Shown here: positions 1 through 5,713 of the stretch, in pieces
Layout: each line of letters begins with the position of its first letter
How positions within the stretch are numbered: the first letter of the stretch is position 1
From: Tannerellaceae bacterium
GTDB taxonomy: Bacteria > Bacteroidota > Bacteroidia > Bacteroidales > Tannerellaceae
Length of the DNA stretch: 5,836 nt
Assembly: GCA_031273385.1 (NCBI GenBank)
Contig: JAISRY010000142.1
Coordinates: forward strand, 1 to 5,836
Reading direction: 5' to 3'
Made by a program: the position numbers and the translations under genes
Notes under the pieces: model-generated
What the model was told of the DNA's origin: nothing
Seen by the model: only the letters and a program-made list of their open reading frames with translations
Databases searched by the model: none

Positions 1-92
1 GACCGCGCCCCGCGTGGGGAGACCCCTCCGAGCGCTCGGGCGGCGGGGTCTCTGGGGGGTTACCCCACTCGCTGCGCTCGGTCGACATGACG
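1..92. repeat. GC-rich palindromic repeat block at window edge
   Basis: This stretch is far richer in G and C than its neighbours and has obvious dyad symmetry. GAGACCCC at 19-26 pairs with GGGGTCTC at 45-52, and the 18-nt loop contains a perfect 12-bp palindrome CCGAGCGCTCGG (28-39). A 10-bp word TGCGCTCGGT occurs at 73-82 and again at 101-110, each followed by a related ten bases ending in ATGACG. Read on the minus strand from 88 it gives a repetitive peptide with two ERSE units that runs off the window edge, which I take as a by-product of the repeat and not a gene. It lies downstream of the DUF1460 stop, so the hairpin could also help end transcription; it has no U-run, so that is inference. 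Confidence 0.6.
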
Positions 93-109
93 TTCTTGCT
101 TGCGCTCGG

Positions 110-165
110 TTATAATGACGGATACTATTTGTTTTTCATACGATTGCGATTCGTCGTCATTATAA
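110..165. repeat. Short 56-bp copy of the TTATAATGACG repeat family
   Basis: The unit starts with TTATAATGACG (110-120) and ends with its exact reverse complement (155-165), giving 11-bp terminal inverted repeats around 34 bp. Its reverse complement aligns without gaps to one outer arm of the elements at 4340 and 5692: 47 of 56 bases match the first 56 bases of the arm starting at 5692, and the first 18 are identical. Most differences lie in the middle and in the last four bases, where the large elements read GCGA and this copy reads ATAA, which makes the short copy symmetrical on its own. It sits 8 bp beyond the DUF1460 stop and may fold in the 3' end of that operon's transcript. Confidence 0.75.
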
Positions 166-173
166 GAGCTATT

Positions 174-1049
174 TTAATGCGTTGACCCTGGAGGCAGTGG
201 GCGTGCGATGAGTATACCGCTTGTGCTTTTTCCCCTTTCCAGGTATGTTTTCAGCGATTCCCCATACACCGCGACACGTCCCGCAGAGGTGGAGGCATGG
301 ATAAAGGTCAGCCTCCCGCCGACCTGCATGATGATGCCGGCGTGCGTCACGTCCAGCCCCTTTATCGTCGTGGTGAAACAGACGATATCACCTGGTTTTA
401 TCCGGTCTGTGAAAGCCGCTATCCCTGCCTTGGGGAGGTAATGGCAGGTACGTCCGTTTATGCGGCGTTCCACCCGTTCCATTTCGCGTACCAACTGGGG
501 ATCTCCTTTCAGTTGTTTGTAGCTGTCGGGATGGGTTGACATGAAATCGAGGCGAAGCGGCAAGAGGTCTCCGCCCAGCTCTTTAGCCATATCCTTTACG
601 ATCCCTTTCCGTTCGTTCTCATAGATCCAGTCCGTCATATAATGCAGCCGGACGGCATAACCGCTGATGACGCCCTCCCTGTAGCGGAGGTGTTGAAGAT
701 GCCGGCAAAAGCGGTCGAAAGAGGGATCGGGATCGTTGAGCGTGCGGGATAGGGCGATGACATACTCGACAAAGGTGGTGCAGTCCATCCCGCGGAGGTT
801 AACGACCAACCCTTCAGGCTCTTTCTCCAGTGTAGAGGCTACGTAGGGGGTACCCAGGAAGAACGTGGCCGTTTCGACGATCAGCGCTTCCATCGGTAGG
901 GTTTTCTTAGGCGCCATCGCCGTTATATACCGCTCGAAGATGGAGCGGTCTTCCCCTGTCGTATACACCCTTTCCTGTCCCTTAGCCTGTCCGTTGAGGC
1001 AGAGGGGAAAGAGGATGAGCAGCGCGGATAAATAGTGTGTGATAGGCAT
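174..1049 (-). CDS. Secreted DUF1460 cysteine peptidoglycan hydrolase (amidase-like, NlpC/P60-like fold)
   Basis: The protein has 291 residues. Residues 1-22 look like a type I signal peptide (short polar start, hydrophobic LSALLILFPLCL, then NGQA); Cys17 is not in a proper lipobox, so export to the periplasm is more likely than lipidation. The rest matches the DUF1460 family, annotated as N-acetylmuramoyl-L-alanine amidase-like with a papain/NlpC-type fold. The motif GMDCTTFVEY places the probable nucleophile at Cys90, and DVTHAGII gives the probable catalytic His236; FIHAST (His251) and GYAVRLHYMTDW (130-141) are further conserved-looking blocks. By family it should cleave muropeptides during wall turnover or recycling; the exact bond cut cannot be read from sequence. 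The start lies 12 bp after the uvrB stop with no clear ribosome-binding site, as is common in this phylum, so it is probably co-transcribed with uvrB. The length suggests a complete gene. Confidence 0.88.
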   Translation of the reverse strand: MPITHYLSALLILFPLCLNGQAKGQERVYTTGEDRSIFERYITAMAPKKTLPMEALIVETATFFLGTPYVASTLEKEPEGLVVNLRGMDCTTFVEYVIALSRTLNDPDPSFDRFCRHLQHLRYREGVISGYAVRLHYMTDWIYENERKGIVKDMAKELGGDLLPLRLDFMSTHPDSYKQLKGDPQLVREMERVERRINGRTCHYLPKAGIAAFTDRIKPGDIVCFTTTIKGLDVTHAGIIMQVGGRLTFIHASTSAGRVAVYGESLKTYLERGKSTSGILIARPLPPGSTH

Positions 1050-1061
1050 AGCGGGGGGCTT

Positions 1062-3086
1062 TTATGGTTGTTCTTTTGCGTTCAGTAAGTCCTGGAGCTT
1101 GATCAGTTCGTCGCGGTATTGGGCGGCTTCGATAAAGGAGAGCTTTTTGGCGGCTTCGGTCATCAGCTTTTTCGTTCGTTCTATCGCCTTTTCAAGCTGC
1201 GGACGGGTCATATTCCTGACGATGGGATCGGCGGCCAGGCTGAGTTCGGGTTCGACGTAGGCATAAGGCTCCGGCTTGCCCTGTTTCTCCGCCAGCAGGG
1301 AAACGCCGGCTTTCACGACCTGTGCGGGCGTAATCCCATGTTTTTCGTTGTATGCCAACTGCTTCTCCCGTCGGCGCTGGGTCTCGTCGATCGTCCGTTT
1401 CATACTCTCCGTAATCTTGTCGGCATAAAAGATCACCTTGCCGTTCACATGTCGGGCGGCGCGTCCTGCCGTCTGGGTCAACGACCGGTGCGAACGGAGA
1501 AACCCCTCCTTGTCGGCATCCAGTATAGCGACCAACGATACCTCAGGCAGGTCCAGCCCCTCGCGCAACAGGTTAACGCCCACCAGCACATCAAAAACCC
1601 CCTTGCGCAAATCGTCCATAATCCGTATGCGCTCCAATGTCTCGACGTCGCTATGGATATAGTCGCACTTTATCCCCATACGGAGCAGGTAGGTGGTCAG
1701 CTCTTCCGCCATGCGCTTGGTCAGCGTAGTGACCAATACCCGTTCGTTCGCCGCCGTCCGCTGGGCGGCCTCCTCCATCAGGTCGTCGATCTGGTTCAGC
1801 GTAGGGCGCACGTCAATGACCGGATCCAGCAATCCTGTCGGGCGGATGACCTGTTCGACCACCACCCCCTCGCTCTTTGCCAACTCATACTCCGCCGGCG
1901 TAGCGCTGACATAAATAGCCGCCGGCGTCAGCGACTCAAACTCCCCGAACATAAGCGGACGGTTGTCGATGGCGGCAGGCAACCGGAACCCGTACTCTAC
2001 AAGGTTATGCTTACGGGAATAGTCCCCGCCGTACATCGCCCGTATCTGCGGAATCGTGGCATGGCTCTCGTCGACCACCAACAGGAAATCTTCCGGAAAA
2101 TAGTCCAACAGGCAATAGGGACGTTCGCCCGCCTCGCGCCCGTCGAAATAGCGGGAATAGTTCTCTATACCCGAACAGTGCCCCAGCTCGCGGATCATCT
2201 CCAGGTCGAACGTGACGCGCTCATACAGCCGCTTAGCCTCGTAATGCTTCCCGGCCTCTTTCAGGTAGGCCACCCGTTCCCCCAGGTCGACATCAATCCG
2301 GCTGATCGCCATATTGATCCGCTCCTGTGTGGTCACAAACAGGTTGGTGGGGTAAATATTCAATTCGTCCTGCTCGTCTATCTCGCTCCCGCTCCGGGGG
2401 TCGAAAGAGGAGAGGCGCTCTATCTCGTCGCCCCAGAACTCAATCCGGTAGGCCATCCCGTCGTAGGTTTCGATCGCCGGAAAGATATCGACCGTATCCC
2501 CGTTTACACGGAAACTGCCGCTACGGAAATCTGTTTTGTTATTGACATACAGGGCATCGACAAATCGCCGCAGCAACACGTCGCGGTTTATCCGCATCCC
2601 CTTTTCGAGGTGCGTCACCTTTTCGGCGAACGCCCTCGGATCCGCCATACCGTAGAGGCAGGAGACGGACGATACGACGATAATGTCTTTCCGCCCTGAC
2701 AACAGGGAGGCGGTGGCGCGTAAGCGGAGTTTGTCGATCTCTTCGTTGATTTGCAGGTCTTTTTCTATGTAGGTGTCCGTAACGGGCAGGTAGGCTTCCG
2801 GCTGGTAATAGTCGTAATACGAAACGAAATACTCAATGGCATTATTGGGGAAAAACGCCTTAAACTCGCTGTACAGCTGGGCGGCCAGCGTTTTGTTGTG
2901 GCTGAGTACCAACGTCGGCCTTTGCACCTCCTTGATCACATTGGCGATCGTAAACGTTTTCCCCGAACCTGTCACCCCCAACAGCGTCTGAAAGGGTACG
3001 CCCTCCCTCAGTCCCTCTGTCAGTGCGGCAATGGCTTCCGGTTGATCCCCCGTAGGGCGGAAAGGAGATGACAATTCAAAATTCAT
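1062..3086 (-). CDS. uvrB: Excinuclease ABC subunit B (UvrB)
   Basis: This 674-residue protein is the damage-verifying helicase-like subunit of nucleotide excision repair; it receives DNA from UvrA and recruits the UvrC nuclease. All family landmarks are present. Walker A is GVTGSGKT (37-44). The aromatic beta-hairpin that inserts between the strands begins YYDYYQPEAYLP (90-101). The Walker B/DEAD-like box is VVDESH (337-342), followed by YVSATPAEYE (392-401). The C-terminal helicase motifs include GVNLLREGLDLPEV (503-516), LDADKEGFLRS (522-532) and QTAGRAARH (538-546). A UVR domain that binds UvrC covers about 626-661. Length and both ends agree with full-length UvrB. It begins 3 bp after the stop of the PspC gene, which suggests translational coupling, and is followed 12 bp later by the DUF1460 gene. 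I see no obvious SOS-type operator upstream. Very sure. Confidence 0.98.
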   Translation of the reverse strand: MNFELSSPFRPTGDQPEAIAALTEGLREGVPFQTLLGVTGSGKTFTIANVIKEVQRPTLVLSHNKTLAAQLYSEFKAFFPNNAIEYFVSYYDYYQPEAYLPVTDTYIEKDLQINEEIDKLRLRATASLLSGRKDIIVVSSVSCLYGMADPRAFAEKVTHLEKGMRINRDVLLRRFVDALYVNNKTDFRSGSFRVNGDTVDIFPAIETYDGMAYRIEFWGDEIERLSSFDPRSGSEIDEQDELNIYPTNLFVTTQERINMAISRIDVDLGERVAYLKEAGKHYEAKRLYERVTFDLEMIRELGHCSGIENYSRYFDGREAGERPYCLLDYFPEDFLLVVDESHATIPQIRAMYGGDYSRKHNLVEYGFRLPAAIDNRPLMFGEFESLTPAAIYVSATPAEYELAKSEGVVVEQVIRPTGLLDPVIDVRPTLNQIDDLMEEAAQRTAANERVLVTTLTKRMAEELTTYLLRMGIKCDYIHSDVETLERIRIMDDLRKGVFDVLVGVNLLREGLDLPEVSLVAILDADKEGFLRSHRSLTQTAGRAARHVNGKVIFYADKITESMKRTIDETQRRREKQLAYNEKHGITPAQVVKAGVSLLAEKQGKPEPYAYVEPELSLAADPIVRNMTRPQLEKAIERTKKLMTEAAKKLSFIEAAQYRDELIKLQDLLNAKEQP

Positions 3087-3089
3087 TCT

Positions 3090-3287
3090 TCAATACAACT
3101 CTTCTTTCGGCATGACGATCCACAATACCAAATAGCCCAACACGCCGGAAAAGATGGTAAATATACTGATCAGGATATAGGCGACGCGAACGATCGTCGG
3201 ATCCCAATCCATATAATCCGCTATCCCTGAACACACGCCGGCAATCATTCCATTCCTCGAGCGTGTAAGCCTTTTTTTCTCTTCCAT
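3090..3287 (-). CDS. Small PspC-domain inner-membrane protein
   Basis: The 65-residue product is a stand-alone PspC domain: a basic N-terminus (MEEKKRLTRS), the typical GVCSGIADY block (17-25), WDPTIVRV (28-35) and one long hydrophobic segment (about 33-59) ending in IVMPKEE. In enterobacteria PspC is a membrane partner of the phage-shock envelope-stress response; in Bacteroidota such short proteins are common without the rest of the psp operon, so a stress-sensing role here is inference. It is the first gene of the operon with uvrB and the DUF1460 gene, with only 3 bp before uvrB. A TAnnTTTG -7 box lies 25 bp ahead of the ATG. The competing longer reading in another frame (3076-3315) has no recognisable domain and is rejected. 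No gene symbol is given because the psp context is missing. Confidence 0.88.
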   Translation of the reverse strand: MEEKKRLTRSRNGMIAGVCSGIADYMDWDPTIVRVAYILISIFTIFSGVLGYLVLWIVMPKEELY

Positions 3288-3312
3288 ACCGATATATTTT
3301 ATTTGACAAGGA

Positions 3313-3320
3313 CAAAACTA
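3313..3320 (-). promoter_or_regulatory. Candidate -7 box for the pspC-type/uvrB/DUF1460 operon
   Basis: On the minus strand the bases read TAGTTTTG, an exact match to the Bacteroides -7 consensus TAnnTTTG. It ends 25 bp before the ATG at 3287. I find no good TTG/TTTG -33 box at the usual 19-21 bp further upstream, so the call rests on the -7 box and its position in a divergent intergenic region. Confidence 0.5.
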
Positions 3321-3377
3321 CTCATTCTTCCGAGAAAATAGCCGTATAATTATGAAATTTATTGTGCGATTTTGTAT

Positions 3378-3385
3378 TACCTTTG
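3378..3385 (+). promoter_or_regulatory. Candidate -7 box for the DUF2156 gene
   Basis: The bases TACCTTTG match the Bacteroides -7 consensus TAnnTTTG exactly and end 31 bp before the ATG at 3417. The expected -33 position near 3354-3358 has no clean TTTG, so the support is partial. Between this box and the ATG there is only a weak purine-rich stretch and no strong Shine-Dalgarno sequence. Confidence 0.5.
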
Positions 3386-3416
3386 CTACTTCCGTTAAAA
3401 ACAAGACAAGTATTAT

Positions 3417-4328
3417 ATGGCAATCCATTTTAAATCAATTACTTTAGACGATAAAGAGGCGATCACCTCTTTCACATTACAGAGTCCGTACATGAATTGC
3501 GACTTCTCTTTTGCCAATATGAACAGTTGGCGTTTCCTTTACAACAGCGAATATGCGGTAAAGGAGGGCTTCCTGTTGATCCGTTTCTGGATAGACAACA
3601 ACGATCGCCCGGTGTATATGTGCCCCGTTGGTACGGGGGATATGGCAAAAGCAATCGGATGGCTGGAAGAAGACTCCCTCGCGCATGGGCATCCGCTCTG
3701 GATACTGGGCGTCACCCCGGAGGGCAAAGAGGCGTTGGAGAAAGCCTTTCCGGGCGGTTTCCGCTATATCCCCGACAGGGACTATTTCGATTATATCTAC
3801 CTCAGGGACGACCTGATCAACCTCACGGGGAAGCGCTATCAGTCCAAACGAAACCATATCAATAAGTTCGTCAAGCAATACCGCTACAAATACATGCCGA
3901 TCACGCCCGAACTCGTTCCCGAATGTCTCGAACTGGAATGTAAATGGTACAGGGCAAACCGGACGGATGACGATGCAGAGGAGCTGAGCTACGAACGCCG
4001 GTCGTTGACCTTTGCGCTGAAACATGCCGGCGAACTGGGATTGATGGGGGGAGCGATCTGTGTAGACCGCCAGATAGTAGCCTTTTCGTTCGGAGCGCCG
4101 ATCAACCGCAACACGTTCGGCGTACATGTAGAAAAGGCAAACGTAGCCTACGACGGCGTATACAGCATGATCAACCGCGAGTTCGCCCTCTATCTCCCCG
4201 AACGGTACACCTATATCAACCGTGAAGAAGACCTGGGTATCCCCGGCCTGCGGCAGGCGAAGCAATCCTACTATCCGGTGATCCTGTTGGAGAAATGTAC
4301 CGCCGTCAAGAAACCGTATACACGGTGA
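3417..4328 (+). CDS. DUF2156 protein (phosphatidylglycerol lysyltransferase C-terminal-like, GNAT fold)
   Basis: The 303-residue protein resembles the soluble DUF2156/LPG synthase C-terminal family, which has two GNAT-like (acyltransferase) halves. Visible blocks are a first half with GFLLIRFWID and PLWILGVTPEG (51-60, 93-103), the basic linker GKRYQSKRNHINKF (138-151), where the side chains may contact an RNA or nucleotide partner, and a second half with FGVHVEKANVAYDGVYSMIN (234-253) and YINREEDLGIPGLRQAKQSY (266-285). It has no signal peptide and no transmembrane segment, unlike full MprF, so it is probably cytosolic. Family members transfer aminoacyl groups from charged tRNA to lipids or other acceptors; the substrate here is unknown. 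It is transcribed divergently from the uvrB operon and stands alone, its stop lying 11 bp before the first palindromic repeat. Family call good, function uncertain. Confidence 0.85.
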   Translation: MAIHFKSITLDDKEAITSFTLQSPYMNCDFSFANMNSWRFLYNSEYAVKEGFLLIRFWIDNNDRPVYMCPVGTGDMAKAIGWLEEDSLAHGHPLWILGVTPEGKEALEKAFPGGFRYIPDRDYFDYIYLRDDLINLTGKRYQSKRNHINKFVKQYRYKYMPITPELVPECLELECKWYRANRTDDDAEELSYERRSLTFALKHAGELGLMGGAICVDRQIVAFSFGAPINRNTFGVHVEKANVAYDGVYSMINREFALYLPERYTYINREEDLGIPGLRQAKQSYYPVILLEKCTAVKKPYTR

Positions 4329-4339
4329 GGAGCTATACG

Positions 4340-4605
4340 CTTATAATGACAACGAATCATAATCTCCTGAAAATCAAATAGTATTCGTCATTGCGAGTAC
4401 ACAATAAACCAGGTTTATCAAAAAGGGAAATGACGGCGATTGCGTGATTTCCAGCTGATTACAATCAAGTGGTATCCGTCATTGCGAACGCAGTGAAGCA
4501 ATCCAGATGTGTGTCTATGTGTCGCACTCCTGGATTGCTTCACTGCGTTCGCAATGACGGATACTATTTGATTTTCAGGAGATTGTGATTCGTCGTCATT
4601 ATAAG
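4340..4605. repeat. Large palindromic repeat element, copy 1 (with internal insertion)
   Basis: The outer arms, 4340-4396 and 4549-4605, are inverted copies of each other at 54 of 57 positions. The inner arms, 4472-4506 and 4530-4564, are perfect inverted repeats of 35 bp around a 23-nt loop (4507-4529). The end motif is TTATAATGAC, and the inner arm contains CGTCATTGCGAACGCAGTGA. Compared with the copy at 5692, the left arm carries about 91 extra bases (4397-4487), bounded by two near-identical 16-bp words (4381-4396 and 4472-4487, 15 of 16 equal). It carries no protein gene; the short minus-strand open frame across it is repeat sequence read as codons. It could form a cruciform in DNA or a very long hairpin in RNA, and may end transcription from the DUF2156 gene on one side and the DUF2442 gene on the other. 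Its form recalls non-autonomous MITE/REP-type elements; no target-site duplication is clear. Confidence 0.85.
4382..4434 (+). repeat. Left partner of a nested inverted repeat (AATAAACC module)
   Basis: This segment contains GTACACAATAAACCAGG followed by TTTATCAAAAAGGGAAATGA. Its reverse complement matches 4642-4694 closely, with a differing patch at CTG versus GCA and few other changes. It overlaps the left arm of the large element and supplies most of the material inserted into that arm. The two partners therefore form a second, outer level of symmetry that overlaps the right end of the first palindrome and extends past it. Confidence 0.7.
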
Positions 4606-4634
4606 TACCCAATAAACCAGGTTTATTGGGTACT
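4604..4634. repeat. Perfect 31-nt palindrome with 1-nt centre
   Basis: AGTACCCAATAAACC (4604-4618) is followed by one base and then its exact reverse complement (4620-4634). This is a 15-bp perfect dyad. In RNA it would need to open a few central pairs to fold as a hairpin. It lies directly against the right end of the large element and about 130 bp beyond the DUF2442 stop, so it may block read-through in both directions, though there is no clear U-run. Confidence 0.75.
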
Positions 4635-4690
4635 CACAATGACGATTTCCCTTTTTGATAAACGCAGTTTATTGGGTACTCGCAATGACG
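4621..4690 (+). repeat. Direct repeat of 24 bp at 46-bp period
   Basis: The word beginning GTTTATTGGGTACTC occurs at 4621-4644 and again at 4667-4690, 23 of 24 bases equal, each ending in CAATGACG. The stretch between the copies (4645-4666) contains ATTTCCCTTTTTGATAAAC, the reverse complement of bases near 4412-4430. The rest, 4691-4762, has GCAATCGCCG (4701-4710), an inverted copy of 4434-4443, and then nothing I can identify before the DUF2442 stop. Confidence 0.7.
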
Positions 4691-4762
4691 GATACTACTT
4701 GCAATCGCCGCCATCCAATTTATGACAACTGTTTACGGTTCGCCGATGCGTTTAACGATGGC

Positions 4763-5176
4763 TTATAAAATCCCTGCCAATTCTCTTCCTGTTTGCCTGA
4801 TGGCCTCTTTTATCTCGCGTTCGCGAACGGCGGACGGCTTTTTGATTCCACACAAATACGAAGCCATAACGCTTTGAGAAATACCAATCCGCCTGGCAAT
4901 TGCAGAAACATTCAACTCCGGATGTTCCTTAAACAGGCGGCGCAAATCATTGTCCTCCGCAGGCTTTTCCCGCATGAAACCCTCAATGCTCAAATCTTCG
5001 TCAAGCCCATCCCAGCGGATATACTCATCGTTATACTCAAATGCGGAGCGCTGGGCGGGAGTAGCATACTTCAATCTCGGATAATGCTCAAATCGCTCAT
5101 TGAAAACCCTGCCGTCAGACGTTTCTATATAAACCGCCGTATCGTCTGTCCAAACCCTGTTAACCTTTGCTTTCAT
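4763..5176 (-). CDS. DUF2442 protein with C-terminal helix-turn-helix, antitoxin-like
   Basis: From the chosen ATG at 5176 the product has 137 residues. Residues 1-70 are a DUF2442 domain, shown by KVNRVWTDDTAVYIETSDGR (4-23) and WDGLDEDLSIEGF (55-67). Residues about 75-125 hold a helix-turn-helix: LNVSAIARRIGISQSVMASY (88-107), then LCGIKKPS, close to the XRE/HigA-like DNA-binding fold. The open frame extends upstream to 5236, but the extra 20 residues have no family match and lie inside the DUF4160 gene, whereas the ATG at 5176 has AAAGGG just upstream (minus strand) and begins the DUF2442 domain as usual. The gene overlaps the end of the DUF4160 gene by 17 bp, so the two are surely one transcript. 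The HTH suggests binding to its own promoter, inferred by analogy with antitoxins. A role as antitoxin or adaptor for DUF4160 is inference, not shown. Confidence 0.85.
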   Translation of the reverse strand: MKAKVNRVWTDDTAVYIETSDGRVFNERFEHYPRLKYATPAQRSAFEYNDEYIRWDGLDEDLSIEGFMREKPAEDNDLRRLFKEHPELNVSAIARRIGISQSVMASYLCGIKKPSAVREREIKEAIRQTGRELAGIL

Positions 5177-5423
5177 TGTTCCCTTTATTAAAAAAGTTAT
5201 TCCACGCTTCGATAATAACCTCTCTGTTTTCTTCAATAATCCCTTCCGCTAATTTGATTTCGTGAGAAGCCAATCCGCTGTTCCTCAAAAGTTTTACGTC
5301 GGGAATTACTCGAAATACGGCCAGTTCCGTACTCTTGCCCCTGATAACGTGCACGTGTACCGGCTCGTGGTCGTTACTGAAAAACACAAAGCGCAAACCG
5401 AAGAAAATAAAAATTGTAGGCAT
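5160..5423 (-). CDS. DUF4160 protein, possible toxin-like partner
   Basis: The 87-residue protein belongs to the DUF4160 family: a short hydrophobic start (MPTIFIFFGL), then FVFFSNDHEPVHVHV (12-26) with His19, His23 and His25, a conserved-looking SNDH.P.H.HV pattern, and a C-terminal helical half (about 52-80) ending in WNNFFNK. The family has no firmly known activity; it is often found next to DUF2442 proteins, as here. The histidine cluster could be catalytic or metal-binding, which is a guess. It is first in a two-gene operon, with a strong Bacteroides-type promoter at 5451-5482, and its last codons overlap the start of the DUF2442 gene. The ATG at 5423 follows an A-rich leader of about 22 nt without a clear Shine-Dalgarno sequence. 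Both genes appear intact. Confidence 0.83.
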   Translation of the reverse strand: MPTIFIFFGLRFVFFSNDHEPVHVHVIRGKSTELAVFRVIPDVKLLRNSGLASHEIKLAEGIIEENREVIIEAWNNFFNKGNNESKG

Positions 5424-5425
5424 AA

Positions 5426-5713
5426 TCTTTTTGTTCTAATCATCATAACACAAAAATAGGTGATATTTTTATTACCTGCAAATTCTTCTGCGGAAAGTTT
5501 TATCCTTCAATTTTTTTGAGATTCACGCATTTCCAGGGTATTTTTGCCAATAAAGCAGGCATACATGCCGTGCCGGCTTCATCCGGTATTAAGTTGAAAG
5601 CGGCGGTGGTCGCTTTAGGCAATGGCGATCTACAGAAAAATGCGTATAAGAGTATGGGGGCTATTTGTGGCGTATATGGAACCGCTCACAATTATAATGA
5701 CGACGAATCATAA
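5426..5713 (+). pseudogene. Open stretch, possible gene relic ending in the repeat
   Basis: The frame is open from 5426 to a TAA at 5711-5713, but there is no ATG start; the first usable start is a TTG at 5516, giving 65 residues. The part 5540-5690 reads like real protein (NKAGIHAVPASSGIKLKAAV, then VALGNGDLQKNAYKSMGAIC), with plausible codons, while 5426-5515 is AT-rich and overlaps the opposite-strand promoter. The last seven residues (YNDDES and half a codon before) and the stop come from the palindromic repeat that begins at 5692. I do not recognise the protein. It may be a fragment of an older gene cut by repeat insertion and rearrangement, or chance. Treat as unproven; no expression signal is visible. 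Confidence 0.3.
5451..5482 (-). promoter_or_regulatory. Bacteroides-type promoter of the DUF4160-DUF2442 operon
   Basis: On the minus strand TTTG (5482-5479) is followed by exactly 20 bp and then TATTTTTG (5458-5451). This matches the Bacteroides -33 (TTTG) and -7 (TAnnTTTG) boxes with the usual spacing. Transcription would start near 5445, leaving a short A-rich leader before the ATG at 5423. Of the promoters in this window it is the best match. No clear palindromic operator overlaps it, though the helix-turn-helix of the second gene would be expected to bind nearby if the operon is autoregulated. Confidence 0.7.

Noticed and set aside
1..88. Minus-strand frame with repeated ERSE units running off the window
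   Set aside because: Low-complexity peptide generated by the GC-rich palindromes; no family features.
1119..2699. 526-codon open frame on the plus strand
   Set aside because: It lies wholly antisense to uvrB, which has every family motif; the product is rich in H, R and Q with no domain, typical of the shadow of a GC-rich gene.
3076..3315. 79-codon minus-strand frame overlapping the PspC gene
   Set aside because: It is a different frame of the same DNA; the PspC frame has a clear domain and fits between promoter and uvrB.
3477..4265. 262-codon open frame on the minus strand
   Set aside because: It is antisense to the DUF2156 gene and shows no recognisable domain.
4418..4612. 64-codon open frame on the minus strand
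   Set aside because: It consists almost entirely of the palindromic repeat; peptides of the type IANAVKQS are by-products of this repeat.
4340..4762. CRISPR array or attachment site
   Set aside because: Repeats are inverted and nested rather than regularly spaced direct repeats with unique spacers; no cas or integrase gene is present and no tRNA end or core duplication is seen.
4763..5236. Longer start (157 residues) for the DUF2442 gene
   Set aside because: The extra 20 residues lie inside DUF4160 coding sequence and do not belong to the domain; the ATG at 5176 has a purine-rich AAAGGG just ahead and begins the DUF2442 fold.
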